Shown: positions 1-8,523 of the stretch, piece by piece | How positions within the stretch are numbered: the stretch's first letter is position 1 | How the letters are laid out: each line of letters starts with the position of its first letter | Origin: Acidobacteriota bacterium | Lineage (GTDB): Bacteria; Acidobacteriota; Terriglobia; 2-12-FULL-54-10 | DNA length: 63,815 nucleotides | NCBI GenBank assembly: GCA_016191085.1 | Contig: JACPPJ010000055.1 | Coordinates: forward strand, 1-63,815 | Reading direction: 5' to 3' | Position numbers and translations under genes: made by a program | The notes under the pieces: generated by a model | The model's database searches: none | Told to the model about the DNA's origin: nothing | Seen by the model: only the letters and a program-made list of their open reading frames with translations

Positions 1-190
1 CATGTACACTCGACCACGGCCATTGCGGGCTGGTTAACTAACCCGGCTTCACCGGGTTCAAAGGAACGAGCCGCAGAGTTTGAAAAGCGCAAACTCTGCG
101 CTACCTGCTACCTGCTCTGCGCTGCCGCTGCAACCGCCATAGTGTGCAATTTTGCACAGACACCGTCCAGCATTTGTTTCAGTCTTGCTC

Positions 191-641
191 ATGAAGACTA
201 ACTCCCGCAAAGAGCCGATCCAAACCATTCTGGTTGTCGGAGACGACGAAGCGGTTCTCAAGACGGTGGTGGCGATCCTCGAACATGCAAACTTCCGGGT
301 GCTTTCAGCCGATAGCTCAGAAGGCGCCCTCAAGCTGGCGGGAGAAACCGGCGGGAAGATTCACATGCTCCTGTCGGCCGTCGACATGCCACAGATGTCA
401 GGCCCAGATTTGGGGGAGACGCTAAAGAAAAACCAGGCACGACATACACGTTATGTTGATGTCGGCTGGAACAAATGGAAATCTACTGGTGCTCAATTAC
501 GGTTGGGCCTATATTCAGAAGGAATCTGTTCCGACGAAGCTGGTTGAAATGATCACATATGTCTTGGGCTCACGAAACCGCTCACAAGTCGGCGGTCAAG
601 AATTCGACAGCCGCAAAGACCGCTACAATAAAGCATCCTAA
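191..641 (+). pseudogene. Degenerate, frameshifted response-regulator receiver domain
   Basis: A single CheY-like receiver domain split over two frames. The first frame, starting at the ATG at 191, gives the N-terminal half (ILVVGDDEAVL, then VDMPQMSG). After about position 440 the protein continues one frame over (DIHVMLMSAG, NYGWAYIQKES, then LVEMITYVL) and stops at 641. Joining the two needs a small indel near 440. The domain also looks inactive: the phospho-acceptor Asp normally found three residues before the MP of xxDxxMP is Ala here (SAVDMP), the first acidic residue is Gly (VGDDE instead of VDDDE), and the KP of the last strand is KE. No output domain is visible. In an intact form it would be a stand-alone receiver. 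The combination of frameshift and lost key residues supports a pseudogene rather than a sequencing error alone. Confidence 0.7.
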
Positions 642-664
642 TTGCTATGGAAGCGGCTAGGACG

Positions 665-1942
665 TTAGCTGCCGAAAGAAGGCATCTGTCGGGTGAGTTG
701 CAGGATTCCCATATACGCAAAGAGCAGCACGATAACCACCAGCACCATGTTGGCGAACCAGCCGGAGCGGAACTGTTTTTCAACCCAGCGCTCCTGATTG
801 TTCATGATGAGCAGAGTTAATGCCAGCAGCGGCATGAACATCGCCCCCATGACAGCGTTTGCAAGCTGGATGCGCTCGACGGACAACCACAATAGAATCA
901 TCGGTACTACAGCCGTAGCGATTAGATACTCCCGATACGCCCGTGTTCGAGACAAAGCCGTATTTGATTGCTGCCGTTTACGCAGCCGAACAAAGTCGGC
1001 GAACAGGTACGGGGCACTCTGCCAGACACCGAGGAGGCTGGAGAAAACTGCTGCCCAGAATCCGACCAGGAACATCCATTTGCCGGCGGAACCCAGAACA
1101 TTACCCAACTCGCCCGCAAGCTGCACACCCATTCTCGCGCCCTGGCTTTCGATGGTGATCCGAGAGCCGATCAACACCATTGCAATGCCGAACAGAGCGG
1201 TCATGGCGTAGGCCACCGCCAGATCCACCCGGCACAGCTTCATACCGGATTCGCCGCTCCTGCCCTTCTCCCGAATCCAATAGCCGTATGACAGCAATGT
1301 GACCGTGCCTCCGACGCCCCCCATTACCCCCAGCGTCCAGGGTAATCCTCCCGGAGGAATTGTAGGGAGAAATAGGCCACGGGCGACGGCTTTCCAGTCG
1401 GGCTGGAGGAGGATGGCAGTCATCAGGACGCCGACGAACATGGCGGCAATACAGAAGGACATTACTTTCTCAAAAAGCGCGAAGCCGCCCGCCCATACCA
1501 ACCCGAGTCCTAATAGCGAATGGAAGATGCCCCAAAAAATCCTGGAAGTGTTGGCGTCACCGATGGGCAGTAGTCCCGCACCTGCGAGGCCGCAGGCGTT
1601 AATCAGCGCCCCGGCGACCATCAGCGTCCAAAGCAAGAAGTAACTCATGAAGACCCACTGAATCCACCTCCCCAGCCGCGCAACCCACCCTTCCATCAAC
1701 GTCGTGTCGGTCGCCATTTGCCAGCGGGCGATTCCTTCATTCAAGGTCCACTTTAGCAGCGCCCCAGCAGCGGCAGCCCACAGGATTCCGGTTCCTACCC
1801 TTGAGCCAGCCATGCTGGCGGTCAGCAGGTCCCCCGCGCCGACGCCCGTAGCCGCAACGAGAATGCCCGGAGCAATCGCGCTGAACCAGGATGTCCTCTG
1901 AGACGAAGCCAGTTGGTCTGTCTTCAAATATCCTCCTCGCAT
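665..1942 (-). CDS. Nramp-related metal-ion transporter lacking the canonical DPGN motif
   Basis: Polytopic inner-membrane protein of about 425 residues with the overall Nramp (COG1914) layout of roughly 11 helices. The first helix reads APGILVAATGVGAGD, so the metal-binding DPGN of classical Mn/Fe transporters is replaced by GAGD. In helix 6, where MPH is expected, the sequence is GGVGGTVTLL. It therefore belongs to a divergent branch and its substrate cannot be assumed to be Mn or Fe. The start at 1942 (MRGGYLKTD) is chosen because it lies about 25 residues before the first helix; no strong ribosome site is visible, and a start at 2017 or 2056 is possible. It lies downstream of the SLC13 carrier on the same strand with about 225 bases between them and a hairpin in the gap. 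Confidence 0.75.
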   Translation of the reverse strand: MRGGYLKTDQLASSQRTSWFSAIAPGILVAATGVGAGDLLTASMAGSRVGTGILWAAAAGALLKWTLNEGIARWQMATDTTLMEGWVARLGRWIQWVFMSYFLLWTLMVAGALINACGLAGAGLLPIGDANTSRIFWGIFHSLLGLGLVWAGGFALFEKVMSFCIAAMFVGVLMTAILLQPDWKAVARGLFLPTIPPGGLPWTLGVMGGVGGTVTLLSYGYWIREKGRSGESGMKLCRVDLAVAYAMTALFGIAMVLIGSRITIESQGARMGVQLAGELGNVLGSAGKWMFLVGFWAAVFSSLLGVWQSAPYLFADFVRLRKRQQSNTALSRTRAYREYLIATAVVPMILLWLSVERIQLANAVMGAMFMPLLALTLLIMNNQERWVEKQFRSGWFANMVLVVIVLLFAYMGILQLTRQMPSFGS

Positions 1943-2134
1943 ACGGGCGATAAGCGCCGCAGCTTGGACCCAAATCCTACGGGGAGAGGACGGCAACAGG
2001 ATCTGTGGTAACAACATACGGACAGATGGGGAAATGGACAACCGGCGGGAACACACGGGAAGTTTTCTCGTTGGATGCCCATGATGAATGTGGTACTTCG
2101 TCGCTCGTGGCCGGTTTTGCTCGTCTTAAAAGTA

Positions 2135-2173
2135 CGTTAGGCAGTGTCGGAGAAGCCGTCATGCTGCCTAACG
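2135..2173 (-). terminator. Hairpin at the end of the SLC13 gene
   Basis: Perfect 10-bp stem (CGTTAGGCAG at 2135-2144 pairing with 2164-2173) that overlaps the SLC13 stop codon. Read on the minus strand it is followed by TACTTTT, a short T run, so it may be an intrinsic terminator. The 19-base loop is rather long. Confidence 0.45.
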
Positions 2174-3793
2174 CACTGCCCAGTTCGGCATTTCCGTGAA
2201 CGATATGCCAAGCAGCGGGCCGCCCAGCAGGAAGATCAGCGCCGTTATCAGAAAGACGCCTAGGATGTCCAGCATAATGCCTACGCGCGCCATCTGCGGG
2301 ATAGTGACCCAGCCGCTTGCGAAAATGATGGCGTTGGGAGGCGTGGCAACCGGGAGCATGAAGGCGCACGATGCGGCGATCGTGCCGGAAATCATCATCA
2401 CGTAAGGGTGGACGCCCATCTGCACGGCCGCGGCGGCGAGGATAGGCATGGCCATGATGGCCACAGCCGTGTTTGAAGTCACTTCGGTAAGAACCATCAG
2501 GATGATGCAGGTCAGCATCACCATCACCACGGGGGGCATGCCCGCCATGGCGCCCAGTAACCTGCCCACCCACTCGGATAATCCCGTCTGTTCAAATCCG
2601 GCGGCCAGCGCAAATCCGCCTCCAAAGAGCAGCAGGATGCCCCAGGGGACTCCCGCGCGCAGTGTCTCCCAGTCCAGCAGGAAGACGCGCTCGTGGGAGG
2701 CCGCGCCGTTGTCCAGTCTAATCGGCAGCAGACAGAGCACCAGGCCCATGGTCATCGACACGGTAGTATCGGCAATAAACGCCGGCGTCCCAAACAGGTT
2801 GGACCAGCCGGGGACGGTGACGGTTCCTAGGCGGATGGGAGCGCGGAAAATCCAGAGGAATGCCATTGCGGACCACACCGCCAGAACATACTTCTCCGGC
2901 CGCGTCCACCCGCCGAGTTTGTTCAGCTCATCCTGGATTACAGTCTGGGTGCCTTCAAAACGCACCTCCCGCAGCGGCTGGCGGGCCCCGAATCGGCAAA
3001 GATAGAGCCACATGATAGGAAGGTAGACGACAAGCAGAGGAACTCCGATTCCCATCCATTGCAGGAAGCCAATCTCGGGAGCATCGGGAAACAAGCGCGT
3101 TACCGCGCCTGCAAAGACTAAGTTTGGCGGAGTGCCGATCAGCGTGGCGATTCCGCCCAGACTGGCGGCAAAGGCAATGCCCAGCATCAGTACCGAACCA
3201 AAGCTGTCCAGAACCCGGGCCGACACCGGGCGGCCCGAGTCTTTCTCGCCGGCTAATTGCAGAACCACTGCCATGCCGATGGGGTACATCATCAGCGTGC
3301 AGGCCGTGTTGGACATCCACATCGAAAGAAATGCGGTAGAGATCATGAAGCCGAGCAGCAATCGCGCCGGTTGGGTACCCACCCAGCGGATGGTGTGCAA
3401 CGCGATGCGCTTGTGCAGGTGCCATTTTTGAATCGCCAGAGCCACCATGAATCCCCCAAAGAAAAGGTAGATCGTGTGGTCGGCATAAAAGGGGGCTACG
3501 CTGCTGCTTGACATGATTCCCAACACCGGGAAAAGCGCCAAAGGAAGTAGGGAGGTCAGCGCGATGTTGACAGCTTCGGTGACCCACCACGTGGCCATCA
3601 GCAGCACCACTGCCGCCAGCCGCTGCGCCGGCGGGCTCATGCCTTCGGGACCCGGCAGAGCCAGGGTGAGGAAAAAGAGCACCAGCCCCAGTACAAGCCC
3701 GATCTTTTGTCGCGAGTTTCGCACTGCAACTGCTGCCGGGACCGGCGCGCTCTCACCAACTCTTTTTTCCTCAGATACCGAATGCTCCGACAT
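2168..3793 (-). CDS. SLC13/DASS-family anion (dicarboxylate/sulfate-like) symporter
   Basis: Inner-membrane carrier of 541 residues, normal for the divalent anion:sodium symporter family (CitT/SdcS/SLC13). The two family SNT signatures are visible: MSNTA about residue 160 and TSNTA near residue 440, which in the family build the substrate and sodium sites of the two inverted halves. The N-terminus is a hydrophilic tail of about 28 residues before the first helix. A C4-dicarboxylate or related anion coupled to sodium is the likely cargo from family knowledge; the sequence does not fix the substrate. The start at 3793 is the first Met of the reading frame and is followed by a typical charged tail. 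It sits upstream of the Nramp-like gene on the same strand, but a possible terminator separates them. Confidence 0.88.
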   Translation of the reverse strand: MSEHSVSEEKRVGESAPVPAAVAVRNSRQKIGLVLGLVLFFLTLALPGPEGMSPPAQRLAAVVLLMATWWVTEAVNIALTSLLPLALFPVLGIMSSSSVAPFYADHTIYLFFGGFMVALAIQKWHLHKRIALHTIRWVGTQPARLLLGFMISTAFLSMWMSNTACTLMMYPIGMAVVLQLAGEKDSGRPVSARVLDSFGSVLMLGIAFAASLGGIATLIGTPPNLVFAGAVTRLFPDAPEIGFLQWMGIGVPLLVVYLPIMWLYLCRFGARQPLREVRFEGTQTVIQDELNKLGGWTRPEKYVLAVWSAMAFLWIFRAPIRLGTVTVPGWSNLFGTPAFIADTTVSMTMGLVLCLLPIRLDNGAASHERVFLLDWETLRAGVPWGILLLFGGGFALAAGFEQTGLSEWVGRLLGAMAGMPPVVMVMLTCIILMVLTEVTSNTAVAIMAMPILAAAAVQMGVHPYVMMISGTIAASCAFMLPVATPPNAIIFASGWVTIPQMARVGIMLDILGVFLITALIFLLGGPLLGISFTEMPNWAVR

Positions 3794-4137
3794 GTGGGTT
3801 CTTTTTCCTCCAATCAGAGACAGCGTGATTGCTCGTCAACACATCGCATTATGTTACGCAGCGCGGAAAGGCGCGTCAATTCATTCTCGCGTCTGATTCT
3901 GAACTGCTATTCTGTCATTTTCCATTCGAGTCGCAGGATTTTCACACCTAAACAGCGGGTTTCGGGCGGTCTCGCTTCTGTTTGCCTGGTCTCTGCAGCC
4001 TGATTCCGATGGCAACAAGATGCCAAACCACAAGTTGCCTTCATCCAAATCAAGAGGCGAACGAATTGCTCGATGAATCCGATGCTGATCGGCTCGGCAA
4101 AAGTCGCCCGCTTGTTCCAATATCGAAGGAGGCTACC
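3794..4137. other. Intergenic region, divergent promoters expected
   Basis: 344 bases between the SLC13 carrier (leftward) and the stress protein (rightward). No gene is supported. It should hold both promoters; I see no clear operator. A good ribosome site (GAAGGAGG) lies just before 4138. Confidence 0.4.
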
Positions 4138-4707
4138 ATGGCTGGCAAGAATACGGCAGTTTTTGGCATCTACTCCACACGGGAAAGTGTGGAAAACGCC
4201 GTGGATACACTTAAGAGCGAAGGGTTCCGCAACACGGATATCTCGGTGCTATTTCCAGAAAACGTGGGGACCAAGGACTTCGCCCATGAAAAGGCAACGA
4301 AAGCTCCGGAAGGGGCGGCCACAGGCGCAGCGTCAGGGGCAGTCATTGGAGGAGCGCTGGGGTGGCTGGTGGGAATAGGCGCTCTGTCGATTCCCGGCCT
4401 CGGTCCGTTTATCGCCGCAGGGCCGATTGTGTCCGCGTTGGCTGGAGCTGGCGCGGTTGGCACGGCAGCGGGCATAGCGGGCGCCTTGATCGGACTGGGT
4501 ATCCCGGAATACGAGGCGAAGCGTTACGAAGGGCGAATCAAGAAGGGCGGGATTCTTCTCTCGGTTCACTGCGACGACTCGGACTGGACCAAACGCGCCA
4601 AGGAAATCCTGGAAAGAACCGGCGCGAACGACATTTCTACGACGGGAGAAGCTGCGGCGGATTTCGCGAAATCCGATCGTCCTCTGCCGCGCACTGGAAC
4701 CTACTAG
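4138..4707 (+). CDS. General-stress-type protein with glycine-rich hydrophobic hairpin
   Basis: Protein of 189 residues. The N-terminal 45 residues (NTAVFGIYSTRESVENAVDT..) form the GSP17M/YflT-like alpha/beta module that is also seen in DUF3341-type proteins. A long Gly/Ala-rich hydrophobic segment follows (about residues 60-125, GAASGAVIGGALGWLVGIG and GTAAGIAGALIGLGIPE), typical of glycine-zipper membrane-inserting proteins. The C-terminal part (KGGILLSVHCDDSDW) resembles a second half of the module. The start at 4138 follows a strong GAAGGAGG site; the reading frame is open further upstream but without support. The precise function is unknown; such proteins are common in soil acidobacteria and are usually linked with stress. 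It is not in an obvious operon. Confidence 0.7.
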   Translation: MAGKNTAVFGIYSTRESVENAVDTLKSEGFRNTDISVLFPENVGTKDFAHEKATKAPEGAATGAASGAVIGGALGWLVGIGALSIPGLGPFIAAGPIVSALAGAGAVGTAAGIAGALIGLGIPEYEAKRYEGRIKKGGILLSVHCDDSDWTKRAKEILERTGANDISTTGEAAADFAKSDRPLPRTGTY

Positions 4708-4843
4708 CCACGACCGACAGAGCTCGTGGTGAAAACCAGCCAAGGCCAGCCCGAGCTTAGCTCATACGATAAGCGGTACACGTCGCTGTCGATTACAGCG
4801 GGAACTTCCAAAGATGGTGATGATTGGGGAAGTCACCGGAGTT

Positions 4844-4950
4844 GGAAGCCAGAAGTCAGAATCTAAATGCCGGGAACCATAATTAGTGCATTGGGAAGAC
4901 CACTCCGCGATTGCGGCGGGTAGCCGATTCTTCCGGCTCCTGGCTTCTTC
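4844..4950. repeat. Inverted GAAGCCAGAAG-type repeat pair
   Basis: Left arm GGAAGCCAGAAGTCAGAAT (4844-4862) and right arm 4926-4950, whose reverse complement reads GAAGAAGCCAGGAGCCGGAA. The right arm lies just beyond the end of the read-through ORF that stops at 4957. A second pair with the same heptamer units lies at 27251-27431. Confidence 0.55.
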
Positions 4951-4956
4951 ACTACA

Positions 4957-5472
4957 CTACGGCTGGATGGGCGGAGCCCACCGCGCATCAACGTTGCGTT
5001 TGATCTGCTCGATGGGGATTCCAGCTTGATATTGGCGTTGCGCCTCCAGCGCAATCTCCCGGCACATGCCTCAGGTCGCGCCGTGGCTATCCTTGAAGCA
5101 GTCGAGATTGTTGCGATGGTTCGCGGTGCCGAAGCAGCCGCAATAGCAAGCCATGTTTTCGATCGGGTCCGGCGTATCTTTAGCCGCCTGATATGCCCGC
5201 CGTACTTCGGGGTCGGTGAAACCAGCGGGATCTAAGATCACAGGACGGGGGCGTTGCGGCTTCGCAGGAAGAACGAGCCGGTCGCGGAGAGCAGAGCCGC
5301 CGGCGAGGTCGAACGAGGACGGGATCTCGTCCCCGGAACCGCTGTCGCGCCGCAGCATAAAGGCGGCGACCATTATGCCTATGACCGCGACGGCCAGGGC
5401 CGCCTGCCATAATCGTTTATTGGTCTTTTTGGGGGTGTGGCCCCCCGATCTTGGTGTTCTTGCTTTGGCCAT
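4957..5472 (-). CDS. CYCGC-motif protein, candidate selenoprotein (in-frame TGA read as Sec)
   Basis: Residues 1-133 are MAKARTPRSGG.., a basic N-terminus, one membrane helix (about 22-40), then an exported domain with ACYCGCF (Cys109, 111, 113), an HRNNLDCF segment (Cys125) and DSHGAT. The frame then meets TGA at 5071-5073. Translation beyond it stays in frame for 37 more codons to a TAG at 4957-4959 and continues the family pattern: GMCREIALEAQ, then a short helix ending in NVDARW. PCYCGC-type proteins normally have a CxxC here, so the TGA sits where the first Cys is expected and would give Thr-Sec-Gly-Met-Cys (UxxC). Total 171 residues with Sec134 and Cys137. A hairpin fitting the bacterial SECIS rule follows the TGA. 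Without Sec the protein would be a 133-residue truncation that loses half of its CxxC. The exact role is unknown; a thiol/metal redox function outside the membrane is inferred. From memory, some members of this family are called selenoproteins; not checked. Confidence 0.78.
5038..5054 (-). promoter_or_regulatory. Candidate bacterial SECIS hairpin of the CYCGC gene
   Basis: Minus-strand sequence after the TGA: 16 bases, then TTGCGC, loop TGGAG, GCGCAA. The stem is 6 perfect base pairs, the loop is 5 bases with G in its second position, and it begins 22 bases after the TGA. This matches the general bSECIS description (short stem, G among the first two loop bases, loop roughly 16-37 bases from UGA). 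A further GGC/GCC pairing can close the lower part. Confidence 0.6.
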
Positions 5473-5587
5473 AAGCTGCTAGTTTAGCATCGTTCTACAG
5501 CACGTGCCACCGGCCCCTGCCGCGCTCTAGAAACCATGCTAACCTGAGGAGTGGGCGCTCGAACAGGCGTACCCGCTCCCTTAGGCC

Positions 5588-6247
5588 ATGCAAGTTACTG
5601 AAATTTTTCGGTCCATACAAGGCGAATCGACTTATGCCGGGTTGCCGTGTATCTTCGTGCGGCTCACAGGGTGCAATCTCCGCTGCGTTTGGTGTGATAC
5701 CGACTACGCCTTTTACGGAGGGCGGAAAATGAGTGTTGATCAAGTCATGGCGGAAGTGCGGCGGCTCAGTGAGCATGAAGGCCGGCGGGCTGTGAACGTG
5801 GTCGAATTGACCGGAGGGGAACCGCTCCTACAGAAAGAGATCTATCCACTCATAGATTGCCTGCTTGAAGAAAAATACCGCGTTCTGGTCGAGACCAGCG
5901 GCGAGCGTTTCATCGGCGATCTGCCAACAGCAGTGGTGCGCGTCGTGGACGTGAAATGCCCGGGCAGCGGTGAGGGGGGATCGTTCAATATCGAGAACCT
6001 CAGCGCACTCAGCGCTCAAGACCAGCTCAAGTTTGTACTGGCCAGCCGCGAAGATTACGAGTGGGCGCGCGACTTCTTCCGGGAGCATCGGTTGCAGAAT
6101 AAAGTGGACGCGCTGATCTTCTCACCCGCGTTTGGCAAGCTGGAGCCGCGATCATTGGCAGAGTGGATTCTTGAGGATGGCCTGCCCGTGCGCATCGGCA
6201 TGCAGCTTCACAAATTCATTTGGGATCCCGAGACCAGAGGTGTTTAA
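5588..6247 (+). CDS. queE: 7-carboxy-7-deazaguanine synthase (radical SAM)
   Basis: Catalyses the ring contraction of 6-carboxytetrahydropterin to 7-carboxy-7-deazaguanine in queuosine/preQ0 synthesis. It has 219 residues, normal for QueE. The N-terminal IFRSIQGESTYAGLPC and the cluster motif CNLRCVWC (Cys29, 33, 36; CxxxCxxC) bind the radical-SAM iron-sulfur cluster, and TGGEPLLQ (about residue 77-84) is the family SAM-binding segment. The ATG at 5588 gives the usual family start. It is divergent from the CYCGC gene with about 115 bases between, and no other queuosine gene is in the window. Confidence 0.95.
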   Translation: MQVTEIFRSIQGESTYAGLPCIFVRLTGCNLRCVWCDTDYAFYGGRKMSVDQVMAEVRRLSEHEGRRAVNVVELTGGEPLLQKEIYPLIDCLLEEKYRVLVETSGERFIGDLPTAVVRVVDVKCPGSGEGGSFNIENLSALSAQDQLKFVLASREDYEWARDFFREHRLQNKVDALIFSPAFGKLEPRSLAEWILEDGLPVRIGMQLHKFIWDPETRGV

Positions 6248-6356
6248 CAATCAGGGATTCCAAATTCCGCATTCCGAAAAGTTGGCGCCGTCTAAAGGTG
6301 GGGCATCGTCGCCCTTTACATCTATCGGCAACTTTGCCCCGAAATGATCACTGAAT

Positions 6357-6914
6357 TTAATACCACAGGCTCACTTTAAAATGGCCCTGCGAGGTCACTG
6401 TGGCCGAGTTGACGCTCAGCTTCAATGTGCCCGGCAGAGTGGCGTCACTGTTGACTTCCAACGACGCGTTGGTCGTGGGGCAGCCGCCGCCGCAGATTCT
6501 TGCAATGACCGGGTTGCTTCCGGTGGGAAGCGTGGTCCCGGCTTGTTGAGAAGCATCGTTGTTGGTTCCCACCCAAGTGATTTTGGAAGACTGCGGGTCT
6601 TGGTTGACTAAGGCGGACATGATTTCGCTTGGAGTCTGAGTTCCACCGTTGAGGAGAGAAAAACTGACATCAATCCGGATAGGCCATTGCGTCTTGGGAA
6701 GCGCAAATGACGCAGAAGCGCCCGGCGCGATGTCGAAGGATAATTCCTGATGGTGCGCGCTCAAGATGGCTTGCACGTCCACGTGCGGGTCGCCTCGACC
6801 GCGGCCGTGATCATCATCATCGTCATCGTCGTGAGCCGCCATAGTATGGTGAGCTGGAACCACCAACAGAACAGCCAACATTCCCAGTGCTACTGCAAGA
6901 AGCGTCTTTTTCAT
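6357..6914 (-). CDS. Exported protein of unknown function with Asp run
   Basis: Protein of 185 residues. MKKTLLAVALGMLAVLLVVP is a clear signal peptide, followed by HHTMAAH, a run of seven Asp and an HGRGRG stretch that may bind cations. The rest (about residues 50-185) is rich in Ser, Thr, Asn and Gly and looks like a beta-sandwich; one CGGGC motif is present near residue 144. The start at 6914 follows an AAGGAGTT ribosome site, so the longer open frame to 6983 is not used. I do not recognise the family. It is convergent with queE and has no operon partner. Confidence 0.72.
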   Translation of the reverse strand: MKKTLLAVALGMLAVLLVVPAHHTMAAHDDDDDDDHGRGRGDPHVDVQAILSAHHQELSFDIAPGASASFALPKTQWPIRIDVSFSLLNGGTQTPSEIMSALVNQDPQSSKITWVGTNNDASQQAGTTLPTGSNPVIARICGGGCPTTNASLEVNSDATLPGTLKLSVNSATVTSQGHFKVSLWY

Positions 6915-7318
6915 CCGTAACTCCTTTTGATAGTCAGCGATTTGTCTCCCCCATTTCGAGAGCCGGTCCTCGGGGGGATGCACGACACGTGCTATTCGCT
7001 TTGGCTGTGCTACAAAGAGTTAGGTTAACGGAACGTAGTTAAGACACGGACAAACATTACCCGCCGGGGAATTATTCCCTGCCGAATTGAAGAAGATGGT
7101 GGAAAGGACATTGCGCCGCCGACCACGGCGAGCGCGTTCCGTATCCGCATATTCCCGCGGCGGGCGAGCGGCTGTTTTTTGACAAACTCAGGTAAGTAAC
7201 CTAGCATTGATGTGTATTTAGATCGTACCCTTGACCTCTGGACACCCCGCTCCGGTCCGCTTATGAGGAACGGGAATCGAATCGCAGCTCATCCCGAATT
7301 TGGGAAAGAAGGTACCAA
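6915..7318. other. Intergenic region without supported gene
   Basis: 404 bases between two divergent genes. An open frame of 60 codons at 7025-7207 (minus) has no ribosome site or family resemblance and is not accepted. The region should contain the promoters for both flanking genes. Confidence 0.4.
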
Positions 7319-7660
7319 ATGAACAACACAGCGATCCACTATGAGGGTTTCGCGGTTGTAGCGACGAATCGGCTGTATAACTTCTCTGTGGATGGCACGT
7401 CCGATGAGAGGCGTAAGTTCACTGTGCAGATTGAGCCTGCCTCCTTTTTCACAACACGATTGAAGTTTCAGGATGGTCCTGCAATTTCGATGCAGCGATT
7501 GAAAAGGGAAATCGAGCAAGAGAGTCCCGACTCACCCGCTAAAGCGCACCTCACCATTAGCGGGCAGGATGTGGAAGATTACCTGGTAGCTCAATTCCCC
7601 AAGAAGGCAACGAAGAAGCGGTTCCATGCTGCCGCCGTAGCAAGTGGTCGTCATGAATGA
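7319..7660 (+). CDS. Conserved hypothetical protein
   Basis: 113 residues, soluble, no signal peptide, with predicted mixed strand/helix content and a basic C-terminus (PKKATKKRFH). The start at 7319 follows AAGAAGG at a good distance. Codon use resembles real genes around it. The family is not recognised and nothing in the sequence shows a catalytic site. Confidence 0.6.
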   Translation: MNNTAIHYEGFAVVATNRLYNFSVDGTSDERRKFTVQIEPASFFTTRLKFQDGPAISMQRLKREIEQESPDSPAKAHLTISGQDVEDYLVAQFPKKATKKRFHAAAVASGRHE

Positions 7661-7809
7661 TATAGGGCGAGAGCTGCATCTCGGTTCTGTGGAGCGCGAT
7701 AGCCGACTATTATCTCTGTAGCTGTGAGACGTAAGGCCAGACCAGCCGCAACGCAGTCAACCGACGCTCCGAAGTCAGCACGAGATGCATTTCAAAGGAA
7801 GGAGATTTC

Positions 7810-7995
7810 ATGCCAACACGCGGAAAAACAACGTTTCAGAAGCGGCAGAAAGAAGCTGCGCGCAGGGATAAACAGCAGAGGAAGGCGGCACGGCGGGCCC
7901 AAAGGAAGCTAGATGGCCCTGAAATGGAGAGACCAGTAACGGAAGATGAGCCCACAATGGAAGTTGATGCAAACGCTGAACCGCCGGAACTTTAA
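7810..7995 (+). CDS. Small basic/acidic bipartite protein
   Basis: 61 residues. The first half is very basic and helical (QKRQKEAARRDKQQRKAARR), the second half acidic (VTEDEPTMEVDANAEPPEL). A strong AAGGAAGGAG ribosome site precedes the ATG at 7810, the best argument that it is real. The basic half could bind nucleic acid; that is only inference. It lies upstream of the RRM protein but about 530 bases away. Confidence 0.6.
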   Translation: MPTRGKTTFQKRQKEAARRDKQQRKAARRAQRKLDGPEMERPVTEDEPTMEVDANAEPPEL

Positions 7996-8031
7996 ACCAT
8001 TAGCTATTCTCAGACCGGGCGGCGTTCTGAT

Positions 8032-8331
8032 ATGAACCAGCAAGATGTGTTCCCGTCGTTTTCAAACGGTTATTTTGCAGACGTGAGGATGGTCGGATAT
8101 CACCTCCGGTTATTCGCTTACCTTACCGACGCCGGTGCGTGGGCCAGTTCGGTATACAGCATGCACCGTAGCATGTGGGTTACCAGAGAACGATCAGCCG
8201 ACGATGCGCCCCACGCCAAGGATGATGCTGAAGGAGTTGCCCGGCAGCAACTTCCCGGGAAATACCTGATTGAGTGGCGCTCGATGGCTTGTACGAGCGT
8301 TCAATTGCCTCAGAGCACTATCAAAGTATAG
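8032..8331 (+). CDS. Doubtful open reading frame
   Basis: 99 codons in an otherwise empty 528-base stretch (7996-8523). No convincing ribosome site precedes the ATG, no family is recognised, and the composition (many Met, Ser and Arg) does not look like a selected protein. It is listed because it is the only frame in the gap. The rest of the gap, about 190 bases, would be the leader of the RRM gene; such leaders are often long in cold-inducible members. Confidence 0.2.
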   Translation: MNQQDVFPSFSNGYFADVRMVGYHLRLFAYLTDAGAWASSVYSMHRSMWVTRERSADDAPHAKDDAEGVARQQLPGKYLIEWRSMACTSVQLPQSTIKV

Positions 8332-8523
8332 GAGTAGTCGCCGGTCTTCAGTTTGTGATATACTTGGTTTGTATTTGATTGGTCAGTTCACTTGAAACCC
8401 GCATTTGCTTCCTGTCAATTGACTCCCTCAAATGCCTAGCGGCCGCGTCGGACAATTTCGCGCCGGCTTGGGCCGATCATGTCGACTCCGCAGTAGCGGT
8501 GCGGCAATTTCAAGGAGAATAGA

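Noticed and set aside
7025..7207. 60-codon minus-strand frame
   Set aside because: No ribosome site or similarity; lies in a promoter region.
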